Part shown: piece by piece, positions 32,733 through 46,671 of the stretch | Position numbering within the stretch: position 1 is the first letter of the stretch | Layout: each line of letters opens with the position of its first letter | DNA from: Semisulcospira habei | Lineage: Eukaryota > Mollusca > Gastropoda > Semisulcospiridae | Assembly (NCBI GenBank): GCA_036245525.1 | Contig: BTPG01000006.1 | Coordinates: forward strand, 73,396,189 to 73,460,188 | DNA length: 64,000 nt | Reading direction: 5' to 3' | Position numbers and translations under genes: made by a program | The notes under the pieces: model-generated | Told to the model about the DNA's origin: nothing | Databases searched by the model: none | Seen by the model: the letters and a program-made list of their open reading frames with translations, nothing else

Positions 32733-35539
32733 ATGTCACCAAATACTAACAACCCAGATCGTCTCTTAAACATTGGCCACCTTAATGTGTATCATCTCTG
32801 CCGCAAAATACCAGACATCACAATTCTCTTAAATCAGCCATCACAATTTCATATCTTTGGCTTTACTGAATCCCGCCTGACAGACAATATCAGTGATCAG
32901 GCAATCTCCATACCAAATTTTGCTATTCTACGTCGTGATGCCTCTGTTCTAGGTCAAACTGGCATAGTAATATACATTCATGACTCTATAATTCAATATG
33001 TGACTAGAAGATTTGACCTAGAATCAAAGGAAATTGAATGCATGTGGCTGGAAATAAAAACATCGAAGTCATCACCCGTTCTTGTAGGGTTTATTTATAG
33101 AAATCCAGCGGCCACAGTGGCATGGCTTGATGACTTTGAATCAATGATTGACACAGTACAGAAATGCAGGGGTGATATACATATCCTAGGTGATTTTAAT
33201 GTTGATTTGTTAAAAGACTGTTACTCTTCGTGGAATTCAATGATCTCTTTTCTTGGTTTAACACAAGTTGTTCAGTCGCCCACACGAGTTACTTCATCTT
33301 CTGCGACAATGATAGACCATATCTATACTACAAATGTAAATGCTGTTAATAATGTCCATGTTCTCAAATTTTCTATCAGTGATCACTTCCCAGTATCTTT
33401 CTCGCTGTCTGCCAAATTAGCTAAGAAATTTTGCACAGGGCATACTACTATTATTTACAGGTCTTTCAAAAAATTTAACCAGAATGCCTTTCTCTATGAC
33501 TTATCCAATATCCCATTTAATGATATGTTAAATTACAATGACCCAAATGAAGCCCTCACCCGCTGGTATGAACTGTTCCTCGGTGTTCTAGATAAACGTG
33601 CCCCAGTGCGAACAAAACGTGTCAAACATCCCACAATCCCTGAATGGCTAACTGGAGAAATAAAAGCAGCCATGCAACTCAGAGATACACTTAAGAAAGA
33701 AAAGAAATTTGTTGACTATAAAAAACAAAGAAATTTTGTCAAATCTTTAGTCTGAAAAGCTCAAAGACAACATGCCGAACAGATCATTGCAGACGGCAAG
33801 GACCTACGCTCTGTTTGGCAAGTTATCAACACCTTTACTAAAGGTCACAATCACAGAGACATGAACATTGTACTTGAGCTCACTGCAGATACCTTCAATA
33901 CCCACTTTCTTAGCATAGCTGAGACTTTAGCACGCACTAATACAAATGATCCTGTGAAATACCAATGTTCTGAGCAACTACGATTTCACAGTAACAGTAC
34001 TGCTGGTTGTGTTTTTTCACTCCCCCCAATGACTGTTTTTGACGTGGGTAAATATATATCTAATATGAAAAAGAGGTCATGTGGTTCAGATGGCATCAGT
34101 TGCGAAATTCTTAAAATAGCTCTGCCCTACATAGTTGAGTCTCTAACGTTCATTTACAATCTTTCTATTCAAAGAAATATTTTCCCTGATGAGTTAAAAA
34201 CAGCTAAGGTCATTCCTCTTCCCAAAAGCAAAAACTTAAACTCATTGAATGATTATAGACCTATCTCCATTCTACCAGTCATCTCAAAACCTATTGAAAA
34301 ACATATCCATACACATCTGCAAAATTTTCTAGAACAGAACTGTCTACTCAGTAAAATGCAGTCTGGGTTTCGCCCGCAACACTCTTGCCAAACTGCCCTT
34401 ATACATATCATTGATAAATGGCTTACAGCCATTAATAATTCTCAGTTATCAGGTGCAGTTTTTCTTGACCTTAAAAAAGCCTTTGATTTAGTCAACCACT
34501 CTATCTTATTAAAAAAGCTACCGATGTATCACATCGATTCCAATACCGTACATCTGATATCATCCTATTTAAGTGACAGAAGACAGAAAGTTTTGCTTAA
34601 TGGTAATTACTCGAGTGAAGGTTTAGTAACGTGTGGTGTTCCTCAGGGGTCAACTTTGGGCCCATTGTTGTTCAACATATTTATCAATGATTTACCATTC
34701 TCTATCTCACATCCCGATGCAACATGTGACTTATTTGCTGATGACACTACCATACATACATCAAACAGCGACTTGCCAAAAGTAAACGAAGTTCTCCAAC
34801 AAAGTCTTGATGAGGTTTCAAGCTGGTGCCAACATAATCATATGATAATTAGTGTCCAAAAGACAAAGAGTATGTTGATTACTTCACGCCAAAAACATCA
34901 ACGTGGTCTTCTGCCCTTAACATTATACTTGAACTCTGAGCCCCTTGATCAAGTTAAAAAACATCGTTTGCTTGGAGTCACAGTAGATTACCAGCTCAGC
35001 TGGGAACCACATATCGAAAACACATGCAAAACAATATCTAAAAATCTATTCCTGCTATCAAAACTAAGTCAAATAGTTAACACTGACACCAGAAGACTCT
35101 TTCTCCATGCCCACATTAAGACACACTGTGATTACTGCTCTACTATCTGGGATGGATGCAGTGAGGTACATTTAAAAAAAACTTAACTCATTGTATCATC
35201 GAGGGGTAAAGTTAACTGTGCCTGGTCCCTCTCCCACCGACGAAAAGTTTAGAACTATCCGACTGCTAAACCTAAACAAACAGTTCACATTTAATCGATG
35301 CATACTTATGCATAAAATTCTTCACCATAAAACCCCATCTTACCTTCGTATGTTATTTTTGGATAGTCAAAGACAAAACACGAGGAACAGTACAGCTACC
35401 ATGGGCCAGGCTCGATATATATAAAACCGGCCTTTTGTTCTCAGGTGCCAAAGCCTGGAACGAACTACCACCACAAATTAAATCCATTTCTAACTCTAGA
35501 ACCTTCAAAACTCGTTTATATAACATCTTGTTACAGTAA
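32733..35539 (+). pseudogene. LINE A ORF2: AP endonuclease and reverse transcriptase
   Basis: Start Met at 32,733 matches the LINE F start. Endonuclease, residues 1-230: 'LNIGHLNVYHLC', 'FTESRLTDN', 'LGDFNVDLL', 'MIDHIYTTNV' and 'ISDHFPVSFSL' with the expected Asn, Glu, Asp-Asn and Asp-His residues. RT: 'AKVIPLPKSKN', 'DYRPISILPVISK', 'SGFRPQHSCQTAL', 'AVFLDLKKAFDLVNH', 'GVPQGSTLGPLLFNIFIND' and 'CDLFADDTTIH' (catalytic). C-terminus: 'GAKAWNELPPQIK'. Damage is small: a TGA at 33,753 where LINE F has CGA-type Arg ('SLVRKAQRQ'), one extra A in an A8 run at 35,174-35,181, and one shift near 35,400. Almost intact, so recent. Confidence 0.9.
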
Positions 35540-35559
35540 CTTAATACCTGAACGGACTA

Positions 35560-35690
<131 letters not shown>

Positions 35691-35896
35691 CACTGTTATT
35701 GATATGTGTGCGCATTATTTGCATTGTTTTTTTGTTTGTTGTTTGTTTTTTCTTCAGTTTATTTCTTCATGTTTCGATTTATTGTGTTTCTCTTACTCTT
35801 TGCTATTAATGTTTCTTTTCTAACAGGACAGTTTGTAAGAGAGGCGTTTCGCCTAAAACTTTATCCTGTCAATAAAACGTTTCATCATCATCATCA

Positions 35897-36624
<728 letters not shown>

Positions 36625-38639
36625 CGTGTACTTTGATTGACCACATCTATACTAACAACCCTCAAGCTATCATTGAAACTGATGTCCCTTCACTAGCTGT
36701 CAGTGACCACTTTCCCATCACCTGTACATGGTCATGTTATGTTCCTAAACAGAGCCGAACCCAACATTTATACATTACTTATAGATGTTTTAGAAAACTA
36801 GATAGAGATAGTTTCCTTCATGACCTCAGTTTTTTGCCGTTCCATGAAGTTTACAATCACAATGACCCTGATGTAGCGCTCTCACTGTGGCTTGAGCTGT
36901 TCCTCGGAGTGCTAAATAAGCATGTCCTTTTAAAAAGGAAACGAGTCCGGTGCCGTGAGCCCCCCACCTGGATTACGGAGGAGATTAAACAAACCATGGA
37001 AGCCAGAAATCGAGCCAAGCGGGACAAAAATTTTATTGAGTTTAAAAGGTTACTTAACAGAGTCAAATACCTTATCCGGGAGGCACAAAAAGCATTGGTA
37101 GAGAAAACCATACGCAGCGGGAATCCGTCTTCAATATGGAAAGTTTTAAACTTACTAACTAACAATAGTAAAAATCGTTCTACAAACACGACTGCCAACC
37201 TTACAGCCGATGCATTTAACGACCACTTCATTTTAGCCCCGAAATCTTTACTACTTGCTGAAGGTTTGGATCAGGTGGAACATGTCGCATCGCAGAAGCT
37301 TACTGACTTTTGTAAGCAAAGACTGTCCGCGGGTGATGCTTTTAATATCCCTTGCATCGCTGTACATGAAGTGGGCAGACTTATCTCTAGTCTCAAGAAC
37401 AAAAAGTCAGCTGGCATTGATGGAATCAATGGTTTTATCCTCGAACTTTTTTCTTCCATACATTGTGGAAAGCTTAACCTATATTTACAACCTATGTATT
37501 CAAAATAATATTTTTCCGGCGGCTTTCAAAAAATCTAAAGTGGTACCTATACCTAAAACAAAAGACACATCTGATCCAAATAATTTTCGGCCTATATCCA
37601 TATTATCTATTCTATCGAAGCCTATTGAGAAGCATGTACACAAACATCTTCTCGAATTCCTGGAAGAAAAGTCTCTCCTGAATAAATATCAATCTGGTTT
37701 TCGCCCTAAACATTCGTGTCACACTGCCTTGGTTCATATGATTGACACTTGGCTGCTCAACATCAACAGAAACAAAATGTCTGGTGCTGTCTTTCTAGAC
37801 CTAAAAAAAGCGTTCGACCTTATAAACCACGAAATTTTATTAGAGAAACTAGACTGCTACTTTAACAATAACAGCCCAGGGACACTCTCATTCTTTCGTC
37901 CATATATCATAGGGAGAATTCAAACTGTGTACATCAATGCTACCTTTTCTTCTGAAAAGCGTGTTGAGTATGGCGTGCCCCAGGGATCCATATTAGGACC
38001 GTTACTTTTCTGTTTGTTTATAAATGATCTTCCACTTCATATTTCAAATCCAAATACCGAATGTGACATGTTTGCCGATGATTCAACTCTTCACGCTGGA
38101 GGGAAAACTGTACCTGAAATATCAAGCAATCTTCAGCTTAGTCTTCAGGAGGTCTCACTGTGGTGCAAAAATAATCAAATGCTTGTAAATCCATCCAAAA
38201 CGAAAAGCATGCAAATCACAACACGCCAAAAGCATCAGCTCCGCCCCCATTCACTTAACCTCTCTTTTGATTCAGTTCCAATTGAGCAAGTCAAGGAATA
38301 TCGCCTCCTCGGGGTAATTGTTGATGACCAACTGTGCTGGTTGCCCCATCTAACACAACTAGGGAAAACATTATCAAAGAAGCTATTTTTACTGTCAAGA
38401 TTAAAATCTATCATTGATACTAAGACACGAAAGCTATTTTTCAACTCCTACATTAAACCTCACATTGACTACGCATCTACTATTTGGGACGGCTGTAGTA
38501 AGGCTAACCTTAAGCGAAGAAGTACCCAACGGAGAAAGAAACACGCTTAGAAAAAACGGTACAACACAATTTATTAATATTTCGGGTAAATACCCTTTGT
38601 CAAAATAGACAAACAAACAGAGACATTATTTGCTACTTA

Positions 38640-38885
38640 TCTTCAGATGCAGAAGGAATGTGGCAACTGAAGGTGACGTAAAAAGAAAAAGAAAAGAAAA
38701 GGAAAGGAAGAACAAAAGTAAAAATGACGTCAAAGAAAAAAATCGTAAGAGAAAGACTCCGAGAGAAACTAAACACGAGAGACAAGAGTGTGTGTAAGCG
38801 CGCGCAGGAGCGAGCAAAAGTAAATGCGCGTGTGTGAGGCCGGGGAGAGAGAGAGAGAGAAGAGAGACAGCGAGAGAGAGAGGGG

Positions 38886-38972
<87 letters not shown>

Positions 38973-39361
38973 CGGGGAGTACCCTTGGGCACGAAGTAGG
39001 CTGAGTGTCTAATACACAAAGCCAGCTAAACACCAACCCGAAGGCAAACCTTATATCACCATCGAGTTGAGGACTACCTCGGGGAAAAACGGGAGGACCC
39101 CGGGAAAAAAAAAAACCAGCATTTAGCATGGTACACAACAAGGAATATCGATGAAACAAAGCAAATAATCAAATTCAGTAAGAGAATAATGGTATAAGAG
39201 GAGAGTAGGTAGTTGTGAAACCATCTTCAAGGGTAACTCCAAACAAACAAACAAAAAAAAAAACAAAAAAAAAAAACCCAAAAAAAACCCGGGTGTGGGG
39301 GGAGAGAAAGACAAAAGGGGCGGGGGAAAGGGGAGGGGGAAAGGGAAGAGAGAAAGGGGGA

Positions 39362-39449
<88 letters not shown>

Positions 39450-39814
39450 CAAAAAGGGAGGGGGGGGGGGAAGGCAAACAAACAGAGCCACCAGCCCCAC
39501 CCAACAGGCACCCTCCAGCCCACGGACGAACGCACAGGCATGCGAACAAGACGACCACATACATCCCCAAGGGAATGCACATGATCGCCCCCCACACCCG
39601 CGCATAAATCCAAGGACCGGCGACCAGGCGCCCGACAGGGAAGGGCAAGGGATCCAACTTAACGTATGGCCAGCGCTGAAAAAGTCCCCATGGGAGGCAC
39701 AAAGTACATATCAATCAGCGCCAGCCGCAACTATCTGGTTAGTGAGTAGTCAGACAGAAGCGACTCGGTAAGGTAAATGACAGTTAGCAGAAGACACAGG
39801 TAAGGTCCAAAAAG
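38640..39814 (-). repeat. Penelope 3' untranslated region with GA tracts, left arm
   Basis: 3' of the left copy's stop: (GA)n at about 39,368-39,446 and 38,889-38,966, mirrored as (TC)n at 43,980-44,060 and 44,452-44,640 in the right arm. Tract lengths differ between arms while the unique sequence is nearly identical, as expected from microsatellite slippage after insertion. Confidence 0.85.
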
Positions 39815-41983
39815 TTAATCTTTCATATTCATCCCGAGTGGCGCCACAGTGCCCAGTTTATTAATCAAAAAATTTTCTCGGTCTTTCCTGGCCCAGACAT
39901 TACTGGCTTGCATAAGCCAGAGGCCTTTAACACGAATGTCCGAGACGGAGTGATCGGCCTGGTTGAAATGTCGCCCGACCGGTCTATTGTAATGGTACTT
40001 GACCGACTGAAGATGTTCTTTAAAACGGTCGTTGATGGTTCTTTCCGTCTCTCCAACATAGAGTTGGCCGCATTTCACACAGGAGATGACATAAATCACG
40101 TTGGTAGTTTGACATGTGAAGTATCTGTCTATGTTGAATTTGTAGCGTGGACCATTCACCACTGTAGAAGGGCAAATAAAAGGACATGTCTTGCAATTTG
40201 GAACATTGCACGGTGTGGAGCTGGAGGGTCTGGTGGTAGAACGAGGCTTAAGAGTAGAGCGAACAAGCATGTCTCGTAAATTAATATCCCTCTTGAAAGC
40301 CACCAACGGAGGTTCAGAAAAGATAGCAGCGGACTCTTTACTGGATGACAAAAGACCCCAGTTAGAAAGAAGTATTTTACGAACCGGATTGGTGTGCGGA
40401 TGGTAAACCATGGTTACGATGGGCCTGTCACTCTCAGCGGTAGGCTTAGTCTGCAGTATACTCGCGCGACTAAGTTTTTGTACTGTTTGGAGAGAACCTT
40501 GAACAACAGTATGTGGGTAATGTCTGTCGATGAAAAATCCAGCCATTTCTTTGGATTGAACATCAAAATCTGATTTTTCGGAACAGATTCTTTTAAGCCG
40601 AAGAAACTGAGAAAATGGGATGCTATTCTTACATTTGGGGTTGTGCGAAGAGCGGTAGTCGAGGTATGAATGTGAATCGGTAGGCTTGTAATGTATTGAA
40701 GTTTTCAACATTCCGCAGTCAATACTGATGCTCATGTCCAGAAAGTCGACTGAAGTAGCTGATATATTGTATGTGAACTTGATGGATGGGTGGAAATCCT
40801 GCACGAAGTGAATGAAGTCTAAAAGTGCAGCGTGGGTCATGTGTGTAGCTCCGATACCATCATCGATGTAGCGTTTATACATCTCAGGGACAGGCCCGGT
40901 GTATGTCTGAAGTATTTGGTTCTCAAGGAAACCCATGAAGAGGCAGGCATAGCTGGGTCCCATTTTAGTGCCCATCGCTACGCCACTGCACTGAGCGAAG
41001 GTGACGCCATCAAAGGAGAAACTGTTAAGAGAGAGAACCAATTCAGACAGACGTATAAGAGTATGAGTAGGAGGTTGTTTATGACTTCTTTGGTTGAGGA
41101 AGTACGAAAGTGCATTGAGGCCGTCATTGTGCGGTATGACAGTATATAGTGAAGTGACATCAAGTGTAAACAACAGTTCAGGTTTGAAAAGTTGTTTCTG
41201 GTTGACTTGGTCTATGATCTCTTTAGCATGGTTGGTGTCTTTAATGTAGGTAGGTAGAGACTGGACAAAGGGTTGGAAGATGATGTCCAGGTATTCGGAG
41301 ATGTGTTCTGTGGGACAGCTGCAAGCTGACACTATGGGGCGGCCGGGATTGTTGAGTTTGTGAATTTTGGGGAGAAGGTAAAAGTTAGGTTGCTTAGGCC
41401 GCTTTTTGATGAGGAGATTAGCTGTTGAAGGAAGCTCTCCTTGAAGAATCATCTCTTTGACTGTCTTGGAGATGCGCTTTTGATCAGCTTGGAGGGAGCT
41501 TTCGTCAAGGTGTTGGTAGTGTTCCGGGTTCTCTAACTGTCTGTAGGCCTCTTTGATGTACAGATCTCTGTCCCATACAACGACGGCGCCACCTTTATCG
41601 GCTGGTTTGATGACGATGTCGCTTCTGTTACGAAGATTTGTGAGAGCGTCGAGTTCAGCTTTTGTGAGATTGGAGCGAGGAATGGAATTGAACTTGAGTT
41701 TTCCAATGTCAGACATGGTTTTCTTAATGTAGCATTCAAGTTCAGGAAGTTTACCATGAGGTGGTTCTCTGCGGACAGGCGTGGCAAAACGATCAACGAA
41801 GATGTCACCAACCTTCTGAGTTCGTGGTCGATGGCCCAGGACAGCCATCCATCGAAGAGACCTATAGAAAATCTGGAGATCTCTGATGAGTTCGTATTTG
41901 TTTATAGTAGGCTGTCTCGGAACAAACTTTAAACCTCTGATCAAAAGCGCATCTCCAAGACAGTCAAAGAGATGATTCTTCAA
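39815..41983 (-). CDS. Penelope-like reverse transcriptase with GIY-YIG endonuclease, left copy
   Basis: Open for 722 codons, but the first 13 or so are antisense of the other arm; real protein begins near 'IRGLKFVPRQPTINK'. N-terminal domain, then RT: 'IVIKPADKGGAVVVWDRD', 'NFYLLPKIHKLNNPGRPI', 'LLFTLDVTSLYTVIPHNDG', 'GVAMGTKMGPSYACLFMG', 'YKRYIDDGIGA' (catalytic YIDD) and 'SVDFLDMSISIDCG'. After a Cys/His finger ('CNVPNCKTCPFIC') comes GIY-YIG: 'NVIYVISCVKCGQLYVGET', 'RFKEHLQSVKYHY' and 'HFNQADHS'. This is the standard PLE layout. No internal stop, so the gene is young, though its N-terminus (about 100 or more residues) is missing. Confidence 0.9.
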   Translation of the reverse strand: MKNHLFDCLGDALLIRGLKFVPRQPTINKYELIRDLQIFYRSLRWMAVLGHRPRTQKVGDIFVDRFATPVRREPPHGKLPELECYIKKTMSDIGKLKFNSIPRSNLTKAELDALTNLRNRSDIVIKPADKGGAVVVWDRDLYIKEAYRQLENPEHYQHLDESSLQADQKRISKTVKEMILQGELPSTANLLIKKRPKQPNFYLLPKIHKLNNPGRPIVSACSCPTEHISEYLDIIFQPFVQSLPTYIKDTNHAKEIIDQVNQKQLFKPELLFTLDVTSLYTVIPHNDGLNALSYFLNQRSHKQPPTHTLIRLSELVLSLNSFSFDGVTFAQCSGVAMGTKMGPSYACLFMGFLENQILQTYTGPVPEMYKRYIDDGIGATHMTHAALLDFIHFVQDFHPSIKFTYNISATSVDFLDMSISIDCGMLKTSIHYKPTDSHSYLDYRSSHNPKCKNSIPFSQFLRLKRICSEKSDFDVQSKEMAGFFIDRHYPHTVVQGSLQTVQKLSRASILQTKPTAESDRPIVTMVYHPHTNPVRKILLSNWGLLSSSKESAAIFSEPPLVAFKRDINLRDMLVRSTLKPRSTTRPSSSTPCNVPNCKTCPFICPSTVVNGPRYKFNIDRYFTCQTTNVIYVISCVKCGQLYVGETERTINDRFKEHLQSVKYHYNRPVGRHFNQADHSVSDIRVKGLWLMQASNVWARKDRENFLINKLGTVAPLGMNMKD

Positions 41984-43609
41984 GGAGAGCTTCCTTCAAC
42001 AGCTAATCTCCTCATCAAAAAGCGGCCTAAGCAACCTAACTTTTACCTTCTCCCCAAAATTCACAAACTCAACAATCCCGGCCGCCCCATAGTGTCAGCT
42101 TGCAGCTGTCCCACAGAACACATCTCCGAATACCTGGACATCATCTTCCAACCCTTTGTCCAGTCTCTACCTACCTACATTAAAGACACCAACCATGCTC
42201 CAGAGATCATAGACCAAGTCAACCAGAAACAACTTTTCAAACCTGAACTGTTGTTTACACTTGATGTCACTTCACTATATACTGTCATACCGCACAATGA
42301 CGGCCTCAATGCACTTTCGTACTTCCTCAACCAAAGAAGTCATAAACAACCTCCTACTCATACTCTTATACGTCTGTCTGAATTGGTTCTCTCTCTTAAC
42401 AGTTTCTCCTTTGATGGCGTCACCTTCGCTCAGTGCAGTGGCGTAGCGATGGGCACTAAAATGGGACCCAGCTATGCCTGCCTCTTCATGGGTTTCCTTG
42501 AGAACCAAATACTTCAGACATACACCGGGCCTGTCCCTGAGATGTATAAACGCTACATCGATGATGGTATCGGAGCTACACACATGACCCACGCTGCACT
42601 TTTAGACTTCATTCACTTCGTGCAGGATTTCCACCCATCCATCAAGTTCACATACAATATATCAGCTACTTCAGTCGACTTTCTGGACATGAGCATCAGT
42701 ATTGACTGCGGAATGTTGAAAACTTCAATACATTACAAGCCTACCGATTCACATTCATACCTCGACTACCGCTCTTCGCACAACCCCAAATGTAAGAATA
42801 GCATCCCATTTTCTCAGTTTCTTCGGCTTAAAAGAATCTGTTCCGAAAAATCAGATTTTGATGTTCAATCCAAAGAAATGGCTGGATTTTTCATCGACAG
42901 ACATTACCCACATAGTGTTGTTCAAGGTTCTCTCCAAACAGTACAAAAACTTAGTCGCGCGAGTATACTGCAGACTAAGCCTACCGCTGAGAGTGACAGG
43001 CCCATCGTAACCATGGTTTACCATCCGCACACCAATCCGGTTCGTAAAATACTTCTTTCTAACTGGGGTCTTTTGTCATCCAGTAAAGAGTCCGCTGCTA
43101 TCTTTTCTGAACCTCCGTTGGTGGCTTTCAAGAGGGATATTAATTTACGAGACATGCTTGTTCGCTCTACTCTTAAGCCTCGTTCTACCACCAGACCCTC
43201 CAGCTCCACACCGTGCAATGTTCCAAATTGCAAGACATGTCCTTTTATTTGCCCTTCTACAGTGGTGAATGGTCCACGCTACAAATTCAACATAGACAGA
43301 TACTTCACATGTCAAACTACCAACGTGATTTATGTCATCTCCTGTGTGAAATGCGGCCAACTCTATGTTGGAGAGACGGAAAGAACCATCAACGACCGTT
43401 TTAAAGAACATCTTCAGTCGGTCAAGTACCATTACAATAGACCGGTCGGGCGACATTTCAACCAGGCCGATCACTCCGTCTCGGACATTCGTGTTAAAGG
43501 CCTCTGGCTTATGCAAGCCAGTAATGTCTGGGCCAGGAAAGACCGAGAAAATTTTTTGATTAATAAACTGGGCACTGTGGCGCCACTCGGGATGAATATG
43601 AAAGATTAA
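41939..43609 (+). CDS. Penelope-like reverse transcriptase with GIY-YIG endonuclease, right copy
   Basis: Inverted copy of the previous gene, 5' truncated at 'DQKRISKTVKEM', hence lacking the N-terminal domain and the first RT part. From 'MILQGELPSTANLL' (41,972) on, all RT and GIY-YIG motifs are present. It differs from the left copy at two visible residues ('NHAPEI' versus 'NHAKEI', 'PHSVV' versus 'PHTVV'). No start upstream of the truncation, so function is unlikely without fusion. The two copies overlap head-to-head for a few codons at the centre. Confidence 0.9.
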   Translation, partial: DQKRISKTVKEMILQGELPSTANLLIKKRPKQPNFYLLPKIHKLNNPGRPIVSACSCPTEHISEYLDIIFQPFVQSLPTYIKDTNHAPEIIDQVNQKQLFKPELLFTLDVTSLYTVIPHNDGLNALSYFLNQRSHKQPPTHTLIRLSELVLSLNSFSFDGVTFAQCSGVAMGTKMGPSYACLFMGFLENQILQTYTGPVPEMYKRYIDDGIGATHMTHAALLDFIHFVQDFHPSIKFTYNISATSVDFLDMSISIDCGMLKTSIHYKPTDSHSYLDYRSSHNPKCKNSIPFSQFLRLKRICSEKSDFDVQSKEMAGFFIDRHYPHSVVQGSLQTVQKLSRASILQTKPTAESDRPIVTMVYHPHTNPVRKILLSNWGLLSSSKESAAIFSEPPLVAFKRDINLRDMLVRSTLKPRSTTRPSSSTPCNVPNCKTCPFICPSTVVNGPRYKFNIDRYFTCQTTNVIYVISCVKCGQLYVGETERTINDRFKEHLQSVKYHYNRPVGRHFNQADHSVSDIRVKGLWLMQASNVWARKDRENFLINKLGTVAPLGMNMKD

Positions 43610-45011
<1,402 letters not shown>

Positions 45012-45848
45012 TAACCTTAAGCGGATTAATTCTCTATACAATCGCGCAGTTAAACTGATCCTCCCAATCCCCTCTCTAACTTTAAAGGAAAAGCTTCAGG
45101 CAACAGGGCTCCTTCCTTTACGTCAACACCTTACGTTTAATAAGTGCATACTTATGCACAAAGCACTGAACGGGAAAGCCCCTCTCTACCTGGCTAAGCT
45201 TTTCACTGAGAGCGAAAGGGTTTACAGCACTTTGAGGAACAGTCTCTTCATTGAACGGCCCCGAATTGACTTGTTTAAATCCAGCCTTTCTTACACGGGT
45301 GCCTATTTATGGAACTCACTTCCTCCACATATACAGCAAACGAGACATCTTCCATTGTTTAGGACGAAAGCTTTTAAATACATCTCTGAGCAAACTTGAA
45401 TGAAACGTAGATAATATGTCCAAAAGAGTCATGTCAATGATTTCCTGTGGTCCTCCGTTTTGCACTTGTTAGCTTTTACATAATATCTCTCTTTTTCGTG
45501 GTGTTTTGCCTGCTCACTAAATTTCTACACATGAGTAGCTGTATCATAAGTGTGCAGTCGCTTTCTATAAACACACTTTACATCGCAACCCCCCCCCCCC
45601 CCCCCCCCCCCCCTAAGACCCTGTCATTTTGCTGTGTGTGTGTGTAATCTTCAGCAACTTTGGAACTTGTATCGGAATGTAACACAAGTGACCTGTGAGT
45701 GTAGCCGCTTGTTTTGTGCTGTTAACATATTGTTTTAATGTTGCTTTTAATGTTGTAGATTAGCAAGGACAAACATGAAAAGAGGCCTGTGCGCCTATTG
45801 TTTCCATCCTTGAGAAATAAAGTATCATTCATTCATTCTCTCTCTCTA

Positions 45849-46577
45849 GTGCACAAAGCTCTTAACGGTAAGGCCCCCGGCTACTTATCGGAACTCTTTT
45901 CTCTTACTGAGAAGAGATACAGCACCTCTCGGAGCAACCTGAGCATAAAACGGCCCCGCATTGATTTGTATAAATCCAGTTTGTCATACTCAGGTGGTTT
46001 CCTGTGGAATTCTCTTCCTCTAGATCTACAACAAGTTAATTCCCTAGCTGCGTTTAAAGCAAAACTGTACAAGCACTTATCCAAGGCAACGTAAATTTAA
46101 TTATCTCGTGTTGTCTAAACATAATATATTTTACTCCCCAATTTCTTTTTATGCAACTATTATTTTTTATCATACCATTTGCGCTCACGTGCCGTTTGTG
46201 GGGGTGCTTCCCGTATAGACCTGGTCGGGGGATACAGTGCCGGTGCACAGTTTATTCAAACGATGTGCTTAGCATGTCGTTCGAGTGAAAGTATACTTGT
46301 GGCGTGCCCCCCGGGTGGGAGTGAGTCTGGGGAGGGCTCCCGCAAACGGATATTATGACACGTGCAAACATCTTCGTATGGGTACCTGTGTGATTTGCTA
46401 AATCATTGTTGCTGTTTGTAGTGTTGTTGTAATTCGCATTACTTTCGATGATGTTTGTGAGTGTAATGTTGCTTTGCCTGTTATTATATGTCAGTAGATG
46501 TAGCAAGGACAGATTGGAAGAAAGGCCTGTGCGCCTAATATCTCAATCCTTGATAAATAAAGTTTCAGTCAGTCAGT

Positions 46578-46580
<3 letters not shown>
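45849..46580 (+). mobile_element. LINE C, 5' truncated
   Basis: Follows a short (TC)n directly. Coding 45,849-46,094, the last 80 residues of ORF2 ('VHKALNGKAPGYLSELF', 'RPRIDLYKSSLSYSGGF', 'WNSLPLDLQ'), then a 3' UTR with the hairpin AGGC...GCCT (46,523-46,536), 'CCTTGATAAATAAAG' and (GTCA)n. (TC)n follows at 46,581-46,669. Confidence 0.88.

Positions 46581-46669
<89 letters not shown>

Positions 46670-46671
<2 letters not shown>

Noticed and set aside
38600..39800. Arg/Glu and Leu/Ser repeat proteins
   Set aside because: Products of (GA)n/(TC)n tracts in the Penelope 3' UTR, present on both strands and mirrored in the other arm.
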